Origin: Fimbriiglobus sp. | GTDB taxonomy: Bacteria; Planctomycetota; Planctomycetia; Gemmatales; Gemmataceae | Reading direction: 5' to 3' | Assembly: GCA_025351325.1 (NCBI GenBank) | Contig: JANXWE010000119.1 | Span: 1-60,182 of the forward strand | DNA: 60,182 nt | Shown here: piece after piece, positions 24,146 to 32,586 of the stretch | How the letters are laid out: every line of letters begins with the position of its first letter | Numbering within the stretch: the stretch's first letter is position 1 | Position numbers and translations under genes: made by a program | Notes under the pieces: generated by a model | Databases searched by the model: none | Told to the model about the DNA's origin: nothing | What the model saw: the letters and a program-made list of their open reading frames with translations, nothing else

Positions 24146-25267
24146 ATGGTTCGCCCTGCGGTTTGGTTACTGGCTCTGCTGGCGTTCACTACGGCGACAG
24201 TCTTGGGCCAAGAACCGAAAAAGCCCGACGTGCCCCCGAAAGAAGCCGAGAAATTCGTCACGAAAGAAGTGGCCTTCGACACGGCCGATGGCGTGGAACT
24301 CCAAGGGACGCTGTACCCGTCCGTCAAAGGGGGCACCAGCCCGGTGGTGATTCTGCTGCACAGCTTCGGGAAAGACCCGAATCTCGGCGAGTGGAAGGGT
24401 TTGGCGATTACCCTGGCTAAGAAAGGGTTTACGGTGCTGCGGTTCGACTTTCGCGGGCACGGCAAGAGCACGGTCATCGGCAATCCGAAATCGTTTTGGA
24501 ACGACTACCCGGTGAACGCCAAATACATGCCGACGTTGGCCAACAAATCGCCGCTGCCGAAGAAGCTAGATATGAAAGACGTCACTGCCAAACCGGGCTA
24601 TTTTCCGGTGGTAGTGAACGACATCATGGCGGCGCGGGTGGCCCTCGACAAGATGAACGACGCGGGCGATGTGAACACCAGCAGTGTGTATCTGATCGGT
24701 TCTACCGATGCCGCGACCGCCGGGTTGATGTACATGGCCGTGGAGTGGTCTCGACCGCAAGTGATCGAACAAGCTCGCAATTGGTCTGAAATTGGGCCGC
24801 TGAAACTTCCGAACAACATCGATTCCGCAGGGAAAGACATCGCCGGGGCGATTTGGCTCTCGGCGGAGCGCCATCCGTCGATTCCCGCTGAAACCGTCAA
24901 GAATTGGGTGTCACTCGACAGCGCGATCGAACTGCGCGATAAGAACCCGATGCTGTTTCTCTACGGGGGGAAAGACACGACCAAAACCGGTGCGAGTTCG
25001 GCGAAATTCTTCGTGAATGAAGTCCTGGTGGCCAAGCCCCCCAAGGGAACGAAAATCTCGCCGTTGACGTTCACGGAATTCTCGGACGTCAAAGACTCCA
25101 AACTCGTCGGCGTCAACCTGCTCGGCGTGCCCGGAACCGAAGACACAATCGTGAAGTATCTCGAAACACTCGAAAAAGATCGCAAAAACGTGGTGCGGAC
25201 GCCGAACCGCAACTGGACGAAACCACCTTACATTTTGGGGAACCTCTACGGGGCCTATAAGAACTGA
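24146..25267 (+). CDS. Exported alpha/beta-hydrolase-like protein
   Basis: 373 residues from ATG 24146, the start of a signal peptide (VRPAVWLLALLAFTTATVLGQ). The fold is indicated by VVILLHSFGKDPNLGEWKGLA, the FDFRGHGKST turn and the MLFLYGGKDTT strand. The expected nucleophile elbow GxSxG appears as GSTDA, and I see no convincing catalytic His near the C terminus, so activity may be changed or lost. It stands alone; a hairpin at 25283-25308 separates it from the convergent ACT gene. Confidence 0.7.
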   Translation: MVRPAVWLLALLAFTTATVLGQEPKKPDVPPKEAEKFVTKEVAFDTADGVELQGTLYPSVKGGTSPVVILLHSFGKDPNLGEWKGLAITLAKKGFTVLRFDFRGHGKSTVIGNPKSFWNDYPVNAKYMPTLANKSPLPKKLDMKDVTAKPGYFPVVVNDIMAARVALDKMNDAGDVNTSSVYLIGSTDAATAGLMYMAVEWSRPQVIEQARNWSEIGPLKLPNNIDSAGKDIAGAIWLSAERHPSIPAETVKNWVSLDSAIELRDKNPMLFLYGGKDTTKTGASSAKFFVNEVLVAKPPKGTKISPLTFTEFSDVKDSKLVGVNLLGVPGTEDTIVKYLETLEKDRKNVVRTPNRNWTKPPYILGNLYGAYKN

Positions 25268-25282
25268 TCCCAGGTGTTTACC

Positions 25283-25308
25283 GGAGTGTCATCGGCCTGA
25301 TGCACTCC
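25283..25308. terminator. Hairpin between convergent genes
   Basis: ggagtg and catc arms pair with gatg and cactcc around a five-base loop. It lies in the 47-base gap between the hydrolase and ACT genes, without a T-tract. Confidence 0.45.
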
Positions 25309-25314
25309 GATTGT

Positions 25315-25821
25315 TCAATCGCGCAAGTCGGACTCGGTGAAGAGCGTGAATCCGAGGTTTTGCAAGTGGCCTGCCGCCGCTTCGAAACTGTCGACGTGGA
25401 TGGCCACGGCGGTACTGCCCATCGGGCCCACGCCGATGAGCAAAGGGTACATGTAGTGGATGTCGTATTCGCCGGACAAGAAGGCTTTGGTGATCGTCAG
25501 AAGAGGTTGATCGTTGTCCGGCAGCTTCACCACCATCAAGTCCGATTCGGTGAACGGCAGTTTCGCGGCCGTCAAAATCTCGAAGGCACGTTCGTAATCG
25601 CTCGGTACCAACCGGATGATGGCGCAATCGGCCGTTTCGACGACCGTGAGCGACACCACCCGGACGTCGGTCATCTCGAAGCGGCGGACGAGGTCGAGTA
25701 GAGCACCCATCCGGTTCGCCAAGAAGACGTTGAACTGCCGCACGCTCGGCCAATCGCGGCCGCGAATTGTGGCGAATCCCACTCCGGCGGCGCCTTCTTC
25801 GTTATCGATTTCGAAACTCAT
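25315..25821 (-). CDS. ACT-domain-like protein
   Basis: 168 residues. Two ACT-type beta-alpha-beta halves are suggested: RQFNVFLANRMGALLDLVRRF with VVETADCAIIRLVPSD, and then DIHYMYPLLIGVGPMGSTAVAIHV with EAAAGHLQNLGFTLFTESDL. Such proteins bind amino acids or other small ligands and regulate enzymes. The partner is unknown. No signal peptide. It starts 62 bases after the stop of the zinc-ribbon/propeller gene on the same strand. Confidence 0.7.
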   Translation of the reverse strand: MSFEIDNEEGAAGVGFATIRGRDWPSVRQFNVFLANRMGALLDLVRRFEMTDVRVVSLTVVETADCAIIRLVPSDYERAFEILTAAKLPFTESDLMVVKLPDNDQPLLTITKAFLSGEYDIHYMYPLLIGVGPMGSTAVAIHVDSFEAAAGHLQNLGFTLFTESDLRD

Positions 25822-25883
25822 TTGCGATCCTCTCCACGCGTGTTCGTCAGTTTATCAACGTCGTCGGCCGAATGCCAATTTGC

Positions 25884-27374
25884 TCAGCGGGCGACTTTCT
25901 TCAGTTCCAACACGCCGGCTTTATATTCCCAAACCGGGTTCTTCTGGATCGTAGTTGGGGTTCGCAACGGCAAGTTGAATCCGAACGATCGTGCCGGCAG
26001 CGTTTCGGTTTCAATCATCAAAATGCGATTCGTACCAGCATCGAGCGTGACCTGTTTTCGAGGGTCAGTGCATTCGATTGTTGCAATCAACTTGCCGTCG
26101 GCTAATCGGTAGGCTGTTGCCGTTCCCGCTGTGGAACGGTGGACGAGGAGCGACTCGGTACCGACCGACCAAGTGATCGGCTCCGCTGGGTCGCGATTCG
26201 ACGGGATCGTCCATTCACTGATGCGTTTCCCAGTGGCGGAGTCAAACAGTTCCACGCGCTCATGGACGGTGTCCGGTGACGCCACAATCGGGGTGACGAT
26301 GACGATTCGTTTTCCATCGGTGGTGAAGCGCGTTCGCTCCGTGGTTCCTTGGGCGGGTCGAACCGGGGATTCGATGGCGAAATTCGGGCCAAACGCATCG
26401 TCTTCGAGAGAATAGAGTTCCAATTTCACACCGTTGAAATTCGCCAGCAAGGAGCGCTCAGGATTCATGGCGGATCGATCCCAATTGGACGCATCCCAAG
26501 CCGCTCGCGTCGCTAAGATTCGGCGAATGTACAACCCACTAGGGATCGCCCACAAATCAATACTTCCATCGTTCGAGATCGTCAGTAGTCGTTCGTCCGA
26601 AAGGAAAGCACAGCTGGCGAGTCGCGTGGCACCTTCGCCACTCTCGGGATAAGGGTTCCACTTCAAAGCGGGCTCGTCCGGTGCCCGACAGGCGTAGAGT
26701 TCGATTCCCATTTCGCCGGGCGTGGTGCGGTACAACGCCAGCCAACGCCCACTGGGCGAATGGGTGGCGTTGACCACTGCAGAATTCCGTTCACTGAAAA
26801 CGGTGGCGACGCCACCGTTGGTTCGATCATGCAAATGGAACATCGTGTTTTTCAGAACTGTTTCGCGAAAGAGCAGCCAACTTGGCGAGGTTCCCCAACC
26901 CACAATCACTTTCGAGCCGCGGCCGAACTTCGGCACGACAGTTTCTTGATCGGGCAAAATCACTTCGCGGTCGTAGCCAACGGCGGGCGGAACGTCCGTC
27001 GATTTCGATTCGGGCGGATTCCCCCCATTCGGCATGGGTGCGGCTTGGGTCGGGGCCGAATACGGCGACGACTTCGTGGTGACCGAAGAGGTTTTCGTGA
27101 TTCCGTAAATGATCAGCACAAAAATGCTCGCGACGATTCCGATTAAAAGCACTCCGACGATTGGCTCGGGGGAGCGGAACGGGATCGGCGTGTCCCAATT
27201 CGGGAGTGTCTCTTCGTCCTGTGGCTCGCGCGGTTCCAGAACCGCTGAGGTCGGGGATTCCCCAGGAACAATGAGCGCGGCGTTGCAGCTTCGGCACCGT
27301 GTCCGTTTGCCGGCCATCGACGCCGAGACGCCGAAGACGTGCTCGCAGCCCGGACATTGGATATCGATTGGCAA
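25884..27374 (-). CDS. Zinc-ribbon, single-helix membrane protein with propeller-like domain
   Basis: 496 residues. The N terminus is an MJ0042-type zinc ribbon (CPGC and CRSC within the first 33 residues). A Pro/Glu linker and one membrane helix (VGVLLIGIVASIFVLIIYGI, about 82-101) come next. The outer part has repeats such as SPSGRWLALYRT, SDERLLTISNDGSIDLWAI and TDGKRIVIVTP, like WD40 blades. The topology places the ribbon in the cytoplasm. Function unknown; a scaffold or sensor is plausible. It starts 16 bases after the Mrp gene stop. Confidence 0.7.
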   Translation of the reverse strand: MPIDIQCPGCEHVFGVSASMAGKRTRCRSCNAALIVPGESPTSAVLEPREPQDEETLPNWDTPIPFRSPEPIVGVLLIGIVASIFVLIIYGITKTSSVTTKSSPYSAPTQAAPMPNGGNPPESKSTDVPPAVGYDREVILPDQETVVPKFGRGSKVIVGWGTSPSWLLFRETVLKNTMFHLHDRTNGGVATVFSERNSAVVNATHSPSGRWLALYRTTPGEMGIELYACRAPDEPALKWNPYPESGEGATRLASCAFLSDERLLTISNDGSIDLWAIPSGLYIRRILATRAAWDASNWDRSAMNPERSLLANFNGVKLELYSLEDDAFGPNFAIESPVRPAQGTTERTRFTTDGKRIVIVTPIVASPDTVHERVELFDSATGKRISEWTIPSNRDPAEPITWSVGTESLLVHRSTAGTATAYRLADGKLIATIECTDPRKQVTLDAGTNRILMIETETLPARSFGFNLPLRTPTTIQKNPVWEYKAGVLELKKVAR

Positions 27375-27390
27375 CGGGGGATTCCACCTG

Positions 27391-28209
27391 TCAGAGTTCG
27401 ACGTCCGGCAACGCTCCGGTCGTCGGACGTTTCAGCATCTCGTTCAGCACCGTCTGAGCGAGGATCAAGTACGACTTCGAGATCGGATGATCGGGGAACT
27501 TCCGCACGATCGGTTCGCCACCGTCACCGCATTGGCTCACCTGAGCGTCGATGGGGATCTCCCCGAGAAACGGTACGCCGATTTCTGCAGCGAGTTTGGC
27601 CCCGCCCCCTTGTCCGAGCGGGTGCATCCGCGTCCCATCGGGAAGTGTGAGGTAGCTCATATTCTCGATAATCCCGAGGATCGGCACCCGGACTTCTTCA
27701 AACATTTTGACCCCTTTGCGGGCGTCGATCAACGAAACGTCCGCCGGCTGCGTCACCACGATGGCACCAGTCAGCGGTGCCGATTGGGACAGTGTGAGCT
27801 GGGCGTCGCCGGTGCCCGGTGGCAGATCGACGATGAGGAAATCGAGTTCGCCCCACGGCGGCTGGAACAACAGGGCGCCGACGGCTTGGGCCACCTTCGG
27901 ACCACGCCAAATTACCGCTTGATCGGCGCTGACGACGAAGCCCATGCTCATCAGTTTGATGCCGAACTTCTCGACGGGGAACGGAGTCTTGGTTTGATCC
28001 ACCATTCCCAAACCGAACATCATTGGCACGCTCGGCCCGTAGATATCGGCGTCCATCAGTCCGACTCGTTGGCCGTACATGTGCAACGCCAGCGCTAAGT
28101 TTGCAGCGACCGTCGATTTGCCGACGCCGCCTTTACCGCTGGCAATGGCGATGAGGTGCTTGACACCTGGTAATGGGGTCTTTTGGGGGGCGGCGGCTGG
28201 CGGCGGCAT
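27391..28209 (-). CDS. Mrp/ApbC-family iron-sulfur carrier ATPase
   Basis: 272 residues from ATG 28209; an upstream in-frame TTG is less likely. The deviant Walker A motif GKGGVGKS is at residues 25-32, and LMDADIYGPSVPMMFG and FLIVDLPPGTGDAQL follow as expected. The short form lacks the N-terminal DUF59 domain. The usual CxxC after ENMSY is replaced by TLPDGT, so cluster binding differs from E. coli ApbC; cyanobacterial and plant relatives also lack it. A DUF971 gene precedes it on the same strand, a recurrent partnership. Confidence 0.88.
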   Translation of the reverse strand: MPPPAAAPQKTPLPGVKHLIAIASGKGGVGKSTVAANLALALHMYGQRVGLMDADIYGPSVPMMFGLGMVDQTKTPFPVEKFGIKLMSMGFVVSADQAVIWRGPKVAQAVGALLFQPPWGELDFLIVDLPPGTGDAQLTLSQSAPLTGAIVVTQPADVSLIDARKGVKMFEEVRVPILGIIENMSYLTLPDGTRMHPLGQGGGAKLAAEIGVPFLGEIPIDAQVSQCGDGGEPIVRKFPDHPISKSYLILAQTVLNEMLKRPTTGALPDVEL

Positions 28210-28223
28210 GAGTGATCTCAAAG

Positions 28224-28297
28224 GCGTGCCGAACTCCGTCAGGAGTCGGGTAAATTCAAGGCGTGCCGAACTCCGTCAGGAGTCGGGTGAGTTCAAG
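28224..28297. repeat. 37-bp tandem duplication between DUF971 and Mrp genes
   Basis: Units 28224-28260 and 28261-28297 are identical except for two bases (taaattcaag versus tgagttcaag at the right ends). Each contains an ACTCC-gtca-GGAGT palindrome. The second unit overlaps the DUF971 stop codon. Confidence 0.85.
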
Positions 28298-28622
28298 CGG
28301 ACGGAAGTACGGTTCCGAGACACCGCAGCGCGTTAAGGGTGTAAATCCCGGTGCTGTGCCCATCGTTCCATTCGACTTGATAAGCATAGGCACCGACGGC
28401 TTGCATGCGAACGGGAGTCGGTGGCCCCGCAGCCACTTCCCGATCCGACAGCACCCGAAACGGGTTCGCCGGCTTCTTGCGGTCATCCTCACACGTCGCG
28501 CACGGGCACTGATTCCGCAGAATCCGCCAAGTCGTGTGCGTGCGAACACCGTCGGCCCAGTCGATGAGTAAGCCGTCGCCGTCGCGCTTAAGGGACAGGG
28601 GACGGAGTTCGGCTTCGGACAT
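28293..28622 (-). CDS. DUF971-domain protein
   Basis: 109 residues, a complete single DUF971 domain. Features: LIDWADGVRTHTTWRILRNQCPC with the CPCATC cysteine cluster, and the closing GAYAYQVEWNDGHSTGIYTL motif. The fold is also the N-terminal domain of gamma-butyrobetaine hydroxylase. Stand-alone copies often lie beside mrp/apbC, as here, suggesting a shared role in iron-sulfur handling; that role is inference. Confidence 0.85.
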   Translation of the reverse strand: MSEAELRPLSLKRDGDGLLIDWADGVRTHTTWRILRNQCPCATCEDDRKKPANPFRVLSDREVAAGPPTPVRMQAVGAYAYQVEWNDGHSTGIYTLNALRCLGTVLPSA

Positions 28623-28698
28623 GGAGTACTCAGTTGAAACAGGCCATCTTCCACATCCGAATTGTAGCGAAGTATTCGCATGAAGATCGGATTTGAAC

Positions 28699-30186
28699 CT
28701 ACCCCAACAAATCCCGAATCACGCTGCCATTCACCAAAGGTTGCGGTCGGCTGAGGCGGTCGGTGAGGGTCGTGTCCGGTTCGTAGCCGAGCAGGTGGTA
28801 GATCGTGGCCAGAATGTCTTTGGGCGAAACGGGATTGTCGAGCACCGTGCCGCCGATCTTGTCGGTCTTGCCGATGACTTTGCCGCGGGCGATTCCGCCG
28901 CCGGCGAAAAGGGCCGAGTAGGCCTGCGACCAGTGATCGCGGCCGCCGCCGCGTTCAGGGGTGATTTTGGGAGTGCGGCCGTGTTCGCTCAGGACCACCA
29001 CCAACGTTTCGTCGAGCAGGCCACGCGCATCGAGGTCGGCGATCAAGCCGGCATAGCCCCGGTCGAACCCCGGCATCAGCTCGTTCCGCAAACGCGGGTA
29101 ATGCTCCCAGTGCGTGTCCCACCCGGAACCGGCCAAGCCGAATTCGTCCCAGAAGACGGTGACGAATTTCGATTGGGCTTCCACCAAGCGCCGGGCCGCC
29201 AGACACGATTGACCGAACAGCGTCGGCCCGTAGAGATCGCGGGTCTTCGGCTCTTCCTTGCGGACGTCCAGAGCTTGGCGAACCTTCTCATTGCCAACCA
29301 TCGAATAGGCCGATTGACGGAATTGATCGTGGGCCAGCGATGGCGACAAATCGTGGTTCCGGCGTGCTTCTTCAAATTGCTTCAGTAGCGATTTCCGTGA
29401 ATCCAGGCGGTCGAGGGTCATCTCGGCCGGAAGTTGCGTCGCCTCACCGAGGCTGAACCGGCAATCGAGATCGACGCCGACATACGGTTCGTCGAACTCG
29501 ATGATGTCTTTGTTCAAAGTCTTGGTGATCTTGCGGTTCGCTTGACCGATGAACTGTGTGAAGTGGGGGTGATGCTCGGAACCGAGGAACCCCGCGTACG
29601 GCCCGGCCCGGTGGACTTCCCCGGTACGCTGGCTGCTGAACGGGAACGGCAACGCCACGTTGTCCGGGATCGGCTTGACGGAATAACTCTTTTTCTGGCG
29701 TTCCAGATAACTCACCACCGAACCGATGTACGGCCAGTGCTTGCTGTCGTAGCGATTCAATTCCATCGGCGCGTCGATTTCGGGAATGCCCGTGGTCGCG
29801 TAGGCGACACCATGCACCGGATATTTGTGGGTGACGCTGCGCACCACCGAAACCCGATCCAAGATCCTCGCCGTGTGCGGCAGTAGCTCGCAGACATCGC
29901 AGCCACGCAGTGCCGACGGGATCGGTTTGAGTTCCCCGCGGATTTCCACCGGGGCATCCGGCTTCATGTCGGCGAATTCCAACTGGCTCGGCGAACCATA
30001 CAAGAAGAGCAGAATGCACGATTTCGCCCGGCCGAAGTGAGCGTCCTTCACGGCGGGCTTGCGGTCGTTGGCCCGCAAATAGTCTTCCAACGTCAGGCCG
30101 AGGAGACTCAAACCGCCAGCGACGATGGCATCGCGGCGCGTGCTGCCATCGCAGAGTCGTTTGGAAGAGCCGAGGATGCGGAGCAC
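28699..30186 (-). CDS. DUF1501-family exported protein
   Basis: 495 residues. A Tat-type leader (STRRDAIVAGGLSLLGLTL) starts the protein. Typical DUF1501 elements follow: CILLFLYGSPSQLEFADMKPD, SVVRSVTHKYPVHGVAYATTG, AARRLVEAQSKFVTVFWDE, VVLSEHGRTPKI and GGGRDHWSQAYSALFAGGG. The family shares the alkaline phosphatase/sulfatase-like fold and is abundant in planctomycetes, usually beside DUF1549/DUF1553 cytochromes; none is adjacent here. A near-consensus promoter lies at 30227-30255. Confidence 0.9.
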   Translation of the reverse strand: MLRILGSSKRLCDGSTRRDAIVAGGLSLLGLTLEDYLRANDRKPAVKDAHFGRAKSCILLFLYGSPSQLEFADMKPDAPVEIRGELKPIPSALRGCDVCELLPHTARILDRVSVVRSVTHKYPVHGVAYATTGIPEIDAPMELNRYDSKHWPYIGSVVSYLERQKKSYSVKPIPDNVALPFPFSSQRTGEVHRAGPYAGFLGSEHHPHFTQFIGQANRKITKTLNKDIIEFDEPYVGVDLDCRFSLGEATQLPAEMTLDRLDSRKSLLKQFEEARRNHDLSPSLAHDQFRQSAYSMVGNEKVRQALDVRKEEPKTRDLYGPTLFGQSCLAARRLVEAQSKFVTVFWDEFGLAGSGWDTHWEHYPRLRNELMPGFDRGYAGLIADLDARGLLDETLVVVLSEHGRTPKITPERGGGRDHWSQAYSALFAGGGIARGKVIGKTDKIGGTVLDNPVSPKDILATIYHLLGYEPDTTLTDRLSRPQPLVNGSVIRDLLG

Positions 30187-30226
30187 GGTTGGCCTCCGAG
30201 ACGGACGTGCGGCAGGTGGTGGGAGA

Positions 30227-30255
30227 AGTATACTTTACAAGTTTTGGAGTGTCAC
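30227..30255 (-). promoter_or_regulatory. Promoter of the DUF1501 gene at 28699
   Basis: On the minus strand GTGACA (30255-30250), 17-base spacer, TATACT (30232-30227). The predicted start of transcription is about 35 bases before ATG 30186. Two tcacgtgaa copies lie nearby, one within the -35 region. Confidence 0.65.
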
Positions 30256-30277
30256 GTGAAATGGAGAATACACTTTA

Positions 30278-31501
30278 TCACGTGAACGCCGGGTTGAATT
30301 TCGGGATGCTGTTGAAGGCCACCCGAACCGGCGCCGAATCCTCGGCACCGAAGAGGGTGCCGAAGTGGATCGAGTTCTTGCCGAACTTGCGGTTCACTTG
30401 ATCCATCACATGCGAGACCTTCGTCAGTTGGCGATCTTGTTCAAAAAGCGACGGCGTCGCGCAGCGGCTCGGCGTCAACCCCGCCAAGCACATCGACACC
30501 TTCAAAGGCGTCTGGCCGTGCACCCCTTTGTCTTCCCAGAGTTTCGAAAAAATCATCAGCAGGTTGAACGTGTCTTGGCACAATGGCATATTCACGCCGA
30601 CTTCCCAACGCGGGCCATCGACGTAGTTCACGCTCGCGCTGAATGTGTTCGTCCAATAGTCCATGGTGCGCAACCGGGCGGCCGCCTTGTGGATCAGCCG
30701 CACCATGACACCGCGAGCGCCGAGGTCGGTGCGCAACTCGGGCGCCAGAATGTGTGAATGACCGACCGTGCGGCGCCGCGTGGGGGAATCGGCCACCTCG
30801 TCGCCACGCAATAAATAGTACCAACGCTCGGCGTGAACTTTGCTCCCCCAAATCATTGCCAGCGCCCCGATCGACAGTTCCACCAGTTGCGCCGTCGTCA
30901 CGATGCCGTGGCAGTGGAAGCGTTTCTCCATGCGCGGGCCGATGCCGGGGAAGTCGATGAGTTTGAGAGGGTGCAAGTTCCCCGGCAGTTCCCCAGGATG
31001 GAGGAACGTCAGCCCGTCGGGCTTCTTCATGTCCCCGGCCACTTTCGCCAGCATCACGTTGGGGCCGACGCCGATGGAGCAACGCAGCGTATTGCCGACG
31101 GTGGCCCGGATCTCCTGCTTAATAGCCTGGGCAATGCGGGTCGCGTTCTCCGGCTTCTGCTCGTCGCCGATCAACCGGCAGGCCATTTCGTCCACCGACA
31201 TGACCTTCGTGACGGGAATGCAGCGACCCACGGCTTGGACGATTTTCGTGTGGATTTGCACGTACCGTTCCGGCCGCGCCAGGGCCAGCACGATGTTGGG
31301 GCAGCGCTTGCGAGCCTCCCAGACCGGGGTGCCCGTGCGGACGCCCATCACCTTGGCCTCGTAGCTCGCGGCGATGCACGAACTCGTCTCGGCCCGCACC
31401 GGCACCACGGCCACGGGCTTGCCGCGCAGCTGCGGGAAGTCTTGCTGCTCCACCGAAGCGAAGTAAGCGTTCATATCGACAAAGAGGAAGCGCAGCGGCA
31501 T
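30278..31501 (-). CDS. Y-family DNA polymerase (DinB/Pol IV type)
   Basis: 407 residues. Catalytic acids are Asp9 (FVDMNAYF) and Asp104-Glu105 (MSVDEMA); the steric-gate Tyr-Phe follows Asp9. The thumb helix-hairpin-helix is PLKLIDFPGIGPRMEKRFHCHG, and a little-finger domain ends the protein. No beta-clamp binding tail is obvious. It performs error-prone translesion synthesis, often under SOS control. A promoter with a GTTGT-N6-ACAAC palindrome at the expected transcription start lies upstream. Confidence 0.88.
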   Translation of the reverse strand: MPLRFLFVDMNAYFASVEQQDFPQLRGKPVAVVPVRAETSSCIAASYEAKVMGVRTGTPVWEARKRCPNIVLALARPERYVQIHTKIVQAVGRCIPVTKVMSVDEMACRLIGDEQKPENATRIAQAIKQEIRATVGNTLRCSIGVGPNVMLAKVAGDMKKPDGLTFLHPGELPGNLHPLKLIDFPGIGPRMEKRFHCHGIVTTAQLVELSIGALAMIWGSKVHAERWYYLLRGDEVADSPTRRRTVGHSHILAPELRTDLGARGVMVRLIHKAAARLRTMDYWTNTFSASVNYVDGPRWEVGVNMPLCQDTFNLLMIFSKLWEDKGVHGQTPLKVSMCLAGLTPSRCATPSLFEQDRQLTKVSHVMDQVNRKFGKNSIHFGTLFGAEDSAPVRVAFNSIPKFNPAFT

Positions 31502-31565
31502 CGGAACGCCCTTTCAGAAGCGCGAGTCCTTCCGATGTCGCCGCCCTCTCCGAGGCCGGTTCCAG

Positions 31566-31612
31566 TTGTCTGTCCACAACTGTAAATAGATGATATGTGA
31601 ACGGAAGTCAAT
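31566..31612 (-). promoter_or_regulatory. Promoter and possible operator of the polymerase gene
   Basis: On the minus strand TTGACT (31612-31607), 17 bases, TATTTA (31589-31584). Just downstream, at the expected transcription start, is the palindrome GTTGT-CTGTCC-ACAAC (31566-31581). A repressor bound there would block transcription; whether it is LexA cannot be told. Confidence 0.5.
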
Positions 31613-31671
31613 TATTTCATTGGAAGGTATGGTTTGCTGGGGAGATGTCGAAAGATAATCAGAAAATGTGC

Positions 31672-31700
31672 TTGACAAAGCGGGGGGGGGGTAATCTAAC
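31672..31700 (+). promoter_or_regulatory. Promoter with a ten-G tract in its spacer
   Basis: TTGACA (31672-31677), 17 bases, TCTAAC (31695-31700). Ten consecutive G residues (31682-31691) fill most of the spacer, so slippage would alter the spacing. It lies 30 bases before the MauE-like gene. Confidence 0.55.
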
Positions 31701-31730
31701 GTCAATCAGCGTGATACTGGTAAGAAAAGC

Positions 31731-32537
31731 ATGCGTTTACAGCTCCATCGACTTCTGATCATCGTCACCGGGGTATTCCTCGTGACGGCGGCGTTATTGA
31801 AGTCATTGGACGCGGAACCGTCCGATCTGTCGATATTCGAAACGGTGGATTGGAATCGATTCCGGCCGATACTAATCGGTTGGGAACTGTTTTTGGGAGT
31901 CTGGTTGCTCTCAGGAGAAATGCGGTTCTGGGCTGCGATTTCCGGTACGGTGACGTTCGCACTCTTCGCGGTCGCCGCCGGGTTCAGTGGGTGGGTTGGC
32001 CAAGCCAATTGCCAGTGCTTCGGCACCGTGCCAACGAATCCTTGGCTCATGTCGGCCATTGACATCGGCATATCAATCGGTCTGTTGTTGACAACGAGTT
32101 GGAGAAAACAGACGGGCGAAACGACTCGGGCTGCCGATGTCTTACGTGTGGCGGTGGTCGGACTCCCTTTATCGTTGTTATTCGTATTGGGTGTACCGGC
32201 CGAGGTCGCAGCCAGGATTCGCGGGGAAGCGTTTCGGGTGGACGAAAGTCTGCTCGATATGGGTGATGGCAGGCCCGGTGACGTTTTGACTCACGAAGTG
32301 AGTGTGATGAACGTTTCTGGCTCGCCGTGGCGATTGGTGGGTGGCTCCCAAGATTGTTCGTGCCGAGTCACTGGGCTATCCACTCAGGTAGGGCCGCAGG
32401 AACGCTCCACAATCACCATTAAAATCCGCATTCCTGCGGACGCCGGGCCAGGCCGATTCCGGCGCCCGGTCGATGTGTACACCGATGTTCCAGAACAGCC
32501 GATGATCCGGCTGAATGTGAGCTGTCGCGTGCGATGA
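31731..32537 (+). CDS. MauE-like membrane protein fused to a DUF1573-like domain
   Basis: 268 residues. Four to five membrane helices occupy residues 5-155, with a CQCFG motif near residue 97 as in the MauE/DoxX-type redox membrane family. The C-terminal 100 residues form an exported Ig-like domain with DCSCRV, the cysteine signature of DUF1573, and end NVSCRVR. MauE helps form disulfides in methylamine dehydrogenase; a thiol-redox role here is inference. No mau structural genes adjoin. The next gene codes for a six-cysteine exported peptide. Confidence 0.65.
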   Translation: MRLQLHRLLIIVTGVFLVTAALLKSLDAEPSDLSIFETVDWNRFRPILIGWELFLGVWLLSGEMRFWAAISGTVTFALFAVAAGFSGWVGQANCQCFGTVPTNPWLMSAIDIGISIGLLLTTSWRKQTGETTRAADVLRVAVVGLPLSLLFVLGVPAEVAARIRGEAFRVDESLLDMGDGRPGDVLTHEVSVMNVSGSPWRLVGGSQDCSCRVTGLSTQVGPQERSTITIKIRIPADAGPGRFRRPVDVYTDVPEQPMIRLNVSCRVR

Positions 32538-32586
32538 ACGGCCACGTGTGTCGTTCCGAGTTTCCATCCGTCGAAAGGGAGAAACG

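Noticed and set aside
31566-31581. Naming the GTTGT-N6-ACAAC palindrome a LexA box
   Set aside because: It does not match the established LexA motifs I know; kept only as a possible operator.
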